Below are positions 5,421-8,479 of a stretch of 8,479 bases of DNA, one piece after another. This DNA is from an uncultured Magnetococcales bacterium (lineage in GTDB: Bacteria; Pseudomonadota; Magnetococcia; Magnetococcales; Magnetaquicoccaceae), in the NCBI GenBank assembly GCA_903913345.1, contig CAIWLA010000637.1:1-8479 (forward strand), written 5' to 3'. The notes beneath the pieces were generated by a model. It saw nothing but the letters and a program-made list of their open reading frames with translations, was not told the DNA's origin and ran no database searches. Numbering within the stretch: position 1 is the first letter of the stretch; the number at the start of each line of letters is the position of its first letter. The position numbers were made by a program, and so were the translations under genes.

Positions 5421-7331
5421 ATGACAACCATCACCCAGAGTATGCCAACCACCAGCGATGGGGCCTGGTGGGCAGACCTGCCTGATGCCACGCCTCAGCA
5501 ATACATAAGCCAACTGGATAGCGGGAGACTTTGGACCGCCCGTGCGGGCATAACCACCCTGACCTACCATATCATGGACCAGGCCCCTGGCAGTGGGGAT
5601 CCAACCGAGGCAGTGGGATTCGCGGCCTTCAACGATGCGCAGCGGGCGGCCGTCGCGCCAGCCATGCAAGCCTGGTCTGACGTAGCCAATGTACAGTTTG
5701 TCGAGACATCCGGTTTGGCCAATATCAATCTGGGGGCCTCTTCCACCACCAATGGTGGGGGCACCTATACCCGCACATGGATGTCCGGCAGCAACGCCAT
5801 GGCCCGTGCCGATCTCTGGCTCAGCACCTCTTGGCTCTCCAATCAGATGATGGATGCGGGGCAATATGGTTTGACCACCCTGATCCATGAATTGGGCCAT
5901 GCCTTGGGGCTTGACCATTCGGGCAACTATGATGCGACTGCTGGGCAATCCATCGAAGCAGGACGTCTGTTTGGCAACGATGATGAGCAACATTCGATCA
6001 TGTCCTATTTTCAGAGTCCCGCCTATCAAGGTCAACAGCTCTATCCGTCGTCACCCATGGCGATGGACATTGCGGCGATCCAGTTCATGTACGGTGCCAA
6101 CATGACCACCCGTACCGGCAACGATACCTACAGTTGGCCGGACAAGGCCGGTTTTATCTCGGCGATCTGGGATGCGGGCGGCACGGATACCATCGATGCC
6201 GGCAATCAGACCTTCCGCACCCGCATCGATCTCAATCCCGGTGCCTTCAGTTCCATCGGCAGCAAGCCCGATGGCACCCCGGCCCTCAACAATTTGGCCA
6301 TCGCCTATGGCGTCACCATTGAAAATGCCATCGGTGGTCATGGCGACAACACCCTGTTGGGCAACAGTGCGGCGAATGTGCTGACGGGCGGAGCGGGCAA
6401 CAATCTCTTCGACGGTCGGGGCGGTAATAATACCTTGATCGGTGGGGCGGGAAACAACACCTATGTGTTCGAGGGGGATTGGGGACAGGATACGGTGATC
6501 GATGCCAGTGGCCACAATGCGCTGACCTTCCAGGATATCGGTCGCAGACAACTGCAATTTTCTCAATCCGGCAACAATCTGATCATCCAGAATAGCGGTT
6601 CGAGCAAACAGGTAACAGTCAATGATTATTATGCCACGGGCAGATCCAGCTCCTACACGATGGCGGACAGTGCGGGCACCTTTACCTTTTCCCTCGCCGC
6701 CGCAGCCAATAGTACGGTGGCGGGGGCACTCAACCTGACTGCCGTGGGTGCCATACCGGTCGTGACCAGCAGCCCGTTGGGGGGTGGCCTGTTGACCCGC
6801 ACCGACTTGCCCGGCAGCCACTATAATCTGACCCTCACCGCCCTGGCCAGTCATCTCCCCATGGCGGGAACAGACAATCCGGGTACCGCAAGCCCGGCAC
6901 CGGTCACAGCCAGAGATGCGGGTGAAAACAATCCTTTCAAACATTATACATTGACGGGGACTGCCGGCCCAATGGTCACCGCCCACGCGAATGGCATGAC
7001 CGCCAACACCGATCTGTACCTCCACAACAGCGGCCATCCCATGGCCCTGTCGGCCCATACGGGCGGAAATCCTGAGCCGATGCCACCCCATTTGGCCCCT
7101 GGCCGTTGTCATGTGGGAAGCGAAAGCCATTCAGGCCAGACCAATTATTCTTTGAATCTCTCCCCCGACAGCAACCGTTACCCGGCCTCCGCATTGGGCG
7201 ACTGCCACACACCATTGCCATCCCTGGCCTATCACGACAGTACCGGTCTGGGGTTCCCCTCGTTGACCATGGTGGCGGATTCCAACATGCCCGGTTTGAA
7301 ACAACGGGGAATGCTGGTCGGCAAGAGTTGA
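5421..7331 (+). CDS. Serralysin-like (M10) zinc metalloprotease with RTX-like repeats, type I secretion substrate
   Basis: The 636-residue product lacks an N-terminal signal peptide. Its catalytic domain carries the extended zinc motif HELGHALGLDH (156-166; ligands H156, H160, H166, base E157) and a Met-turn SIMSY with M194 and the family Tyr at 196. A segment beginning YGAN...TRTGNDTY (224-237) matches the serralysin C-terminal domain. Residues about 304-350 form RTX-type repeats ending in TYVF. They read GGAGNN, GRGGNN and GGAGNN, with Asn where Asp normally binds calcium. Residues about 365-415 (NNLIIQNSG...VTVNDYY) resemble the hemolysin-type calcium-binding-related domain. The last 200 or so residues are a Gly/Pro/His/Thr-rich extension with Cys at 563 and 595, absent from ordinary serralysins, which end near the RTX domain. 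It is predicted to be exported by the transporter encoded downstream and to act outside the cell. The substrate is unknown. Confidence 0.93.
   Translation: MTTITQSMPTTSDGAWWADLPDATPQQYISQLDSGRLWTARAGITTLTYHIMDQAPGSGDPTEAVGFAAFNDAQRAAVAPAMQAWSDVANVQFVETSGLANINLGASSTTNGGGTYTRTWMSGSNAMARADLWLSTSWLSNQMMDAGQYGLTTLIHELGHALGLDHSGNYDATAGQSIEAGRLFGNDDEQHSIMSYFQSPAYQGQQLYPSSPMAMDIAAIQFMYGANMTTRTGNDTYSWPDKAGFISAIWDAGGTDTIDAGNQTFRTRIDLNPGAFSSIGSKPDGTPALNNLAIAYGVTIENAIGGHGDNTLLGNSAANVLTGGAGNNLFDGRGGNNTLIGGAGNNTYVFEGDWGQDTVIDASGHNALTFQDIGRRQLQFSQSGNNLIIQNSGSSKQVTVNDYYATGRSSSYTMADSAGTFTFSLAAAANSTVAGALNLTAVGAIPVVTSSPLGGGLLTRTDLPGSHYNLTLTALASHLPMAGTDNPGTASPAPVTARDAGENNPFKHYTLTGTAGPMVTAHANGMTANTDLYLHNSGHPMALSAHTGGNPEPMPPHLAPGRCHVGSESHSGQTNYSLNLSPDSNRYPASALGDCHTPLPSLAYHDSTGLGFPSLTMVADSNMPGLKQRGMLVGKS
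6330..6470 (+). repeat. RTX-like nonapeptide repeats with Asn in the calcium positions
   Basis: This covers residues 304-350 of the protease: GGHGDN, GNSAAN, GGAGNN, GRGGNN and GGAGNN, each followed by an apolar residue pattern (TLL, VLT, LFD, TLI, TYV). The register is that of the GGxGxDxLx parallel beta-roll, but the acidic residue at the end of each GGxGx turn is Asn. Confidence 0.85.
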
Positions 7332-7364
7332 CAGGATGGTCAAGTGTTTTCCTTGAGGTAGACC

Positions 7365-7694
7365 ATGGAAAGATCCGTCAAGACTGTTTTTGCCCATACC
7401 ATTGGCCGGGCCGACTTTATCGGCGGGATGGTGCGTTGTGAATTGAATATCCTGATTCCCGGTGACGATGCGTCGGATCGGCCACAGTCGGTGGTGACCC
7501 ATGCCCTGGTCATGCCGACAGATGGCTTTTTGCGCGCCTTTGCCACATTGGAGGAGTTGGTACGCCAGTTGGCCGAAGCGGGGGTGATTCATCCACAGGA
7601 GGGGGGCATGGCGACCCATGCGTGGGAAAGCGAGGCACCAGCGGAAGCGGCGGAAGAGACCATGACACCACCAACCTCCCCAAATTTCAAGTAA
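7365..7694 (+). CDS. Small protein A2, paralogue of A1, upstream of the ABC transporter
   Basis: The 109-residue product begins MERSVKTVFAHT and aligns with A1 through R.DF.GG.VR.EL, the MP.DGFL block and the helix ending QL...G. It differs by a longer, acidic and Ala/Pro/Thr-rich tail after about residue 78. GAGG lies 6 bases before the ATG. The gene sits 33 bp after the protease and its stop is 6 bases before the transporter ATG, so co-transcription with both is very likely. No signal peptide or membrane segment is present. The function is unknown. Its repeated occurrence beside the export genes suggests a partner of the secretion apparatus or of its substrate. Confidence 0.85.
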   Translation: MERSVKTVFAHTIGRADFIGGMVRCELNILIPGDDASDRPQSVVTHALVMPTDGFLRAFATLEELVRQLAEAGVIHPQEGGMATHAWESEAPAEAAEETMTPPTSPNFK

Positions 7695-7700
7695 AACATC

Positions 7701-8479
7701 ATGGTTCCTCTCAGCACCCAACAACAGACCGCGCTGAAAACCTTGGAGATGGTGGCCCGCCACCATGAGGTGGACGTGAGCGTGGAACGCATCATCCATG
7801 ATTATGCCATCGGCGCGGCCCCCATTGCCTCCCACCTGCTGTTGCGCATCGCCCATGACCTGGGCTTCAAGGCCAAAAAACTGTCCATGAGTTGGAGCGA
7901 GTTGACCCAGTTGGGCGCAGCCTATCCGGTGATTGCCCGTTTGAACAACGGAAACAGTGTGGTTTTGGCCGGTCTCCATCAGAAAGAGGGGGTTGAGGAA
8001 GCGGTCGTGGCCGACCCCTTGGCGGATCGGGCGGGATTCATCTTTGTTCGCCGCGACCATTTTGAAGCCATGTGGCAACATGAGATTATTTTAATCAAAC
8101 GCCGCTACCGGTTGGACGACGAACAGCAACCCTTTGGCCTGCGCTGGTTCATGCCCGAATTCATGCGGCAAGGATCCGCCTTCACCTATGTGGCGGTGGC
8201 TGGCCTCTCCCTTCATGCCATCAGTCTGGTGACACCGCTCTTTTTTCAGATTGTCATCGACAAGGTGCTGGTGCATAACAGCGAGGAGACCCTGACCATC
8301 CTGGGGATTGGGGTCATCATCGCCCTCTTTTTTGAGTCGGTCCTGGGCTTTTTGCGCAACTATCTGTTGTTGCATACCACCAACAAAATGGACATTCGCC
8401 TTTCCTCCCGCACCTTTGCTCATCTGCTGGCACTGCCCCTGACCTTTTTCGAAAACAGTTCCGCCGGGGTGATCGTCAA
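7701..8479 (+). CDS. Type I secretion ABC transporter, HlyB type (5' part; runs off right edge)
   Basis: The first 259 codons are present and the ATPase domain lies outside the window. Residues 1 to about 130 are a C39-peptidase-like domain. The catalytic Cys expected near residues 10-15 is absent (QQQTALKTLEMVARHH) and the catalytic His region reads NNGNSVVLAG. This marks it as the inactive, substrate-docking type found in HlyB rather than a leader-cleaving peptidase. Transmembrane segments follow at about 160-185 and 198-222, with the typical PLFFQIVIDKVLVH between them and ALPLTFFENSSAGVIV after. It would pump an RTX substrate through the inner membrane together with a membrane-fusion protein and a TolC-type channel, probably encoded further right. 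The start has no good ribosome-binding site. It is 6 bases after the A2 stop and in the same frame, so translation may depend on coupling. Confidence 0.93.
   Translation, partial: MVPLSTQQQTALKTLEMVARHHEVDVSVERIIHDYAIGAAPIASHLLLRIAHDLGFKAKKLSMSWSELTQLGAAYPVIARLNNGNSVVLAGLHQKEGVEEAVVADPLADRAGFIFVRRDHFEAMWQHEIILIKRRYRLDDEQQPFGLRWFMPEFMRQGSAFTYVAVAGLSLHAISLVTPLFFQIVIDKVLVHNSEETLTILGIGVIIALFFESVLGFLRNYLLLHTTNKMDIRLSSRTFAHLLALPLTFFENSSAGVIV

Noticed and set aside
5385..8423. Long minus-strand frames at 5385-6035, 6051-7130, 7131-8081 and 8091-8423
   Set aside because: They are shadows of the protease, A2 and transporter genes in GC-rich DNA. The plus-strand products have unmistakable motifs.

Overview
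The window looks like a stretch of a Gram-negative proteobacterial chromosome devoted to cell-surface and secreted proteins. The evidence is a Sec-exported Gly/Ala-rich giant adhesin, a SapC-family protein, a leaderless serralysin-type RTX metalloprotease and an HlyB-type type I secretion ABC transporter. Coding regions are moderately GC-rich and the intergenic regions are clearly AT-richer. The gene mix would fit an alphaproteobacterium or a magnetococcus-like lineage, but that placement is a weak inference from gene content.

Left part, minus strand. Positions 1-2204 hold the first 734 codons of an adhesin or autotransporter-like protein that runs off the left edge. It starts with an extended signal peptide, then an array of roughly 40-residue GGAGGA modules. 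A much larger in-frame module (565 codons, 1695 bp) begins to repeat at the edge. Upstream of it (2205-2675) is a 106-bp sequence present twice in tandem, each copy carrying a short hairpin, and then a perfect 13-bp stem-loop. Next comes a complete SapC-family gene (2676-3389), read in the same direction as the adhesin.

Middle (3390-4509). About 1.1 kb has no convincing gene. It contains several small palindromes of the REP/intergenic-repeat kind and a very AT-rich stretch around 3870-4090.

Right part, plus strand. A compact gene run reads small protein A1 (4510-4773), exported protein of unknown family (4770-5345, 4-bp overlap with A1), serralysin-like protease (5421-7331), small protein A2, a paralogue of A1 (7365-7694), and the N-terminal 259 codons of a type I secretion ABC transporter (7701 to the right edge). 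The simplest reading is one export locus: the protease has no N-terminal signal and carries RTX-like repeats, so it is the likely substrate of the transporter. The two paralogous small proteins are of unknown function but belong to this locus by position.

Points most worth a second look are the paralogue pair flanking the protease, the consistent Asp-to-Asn change in the protease's RTX repeats, its unusual C-terminal extension of about 200 residues, the 565-codon duplication in the adhesin, and the tandem 106-bp repeat ahead of it.
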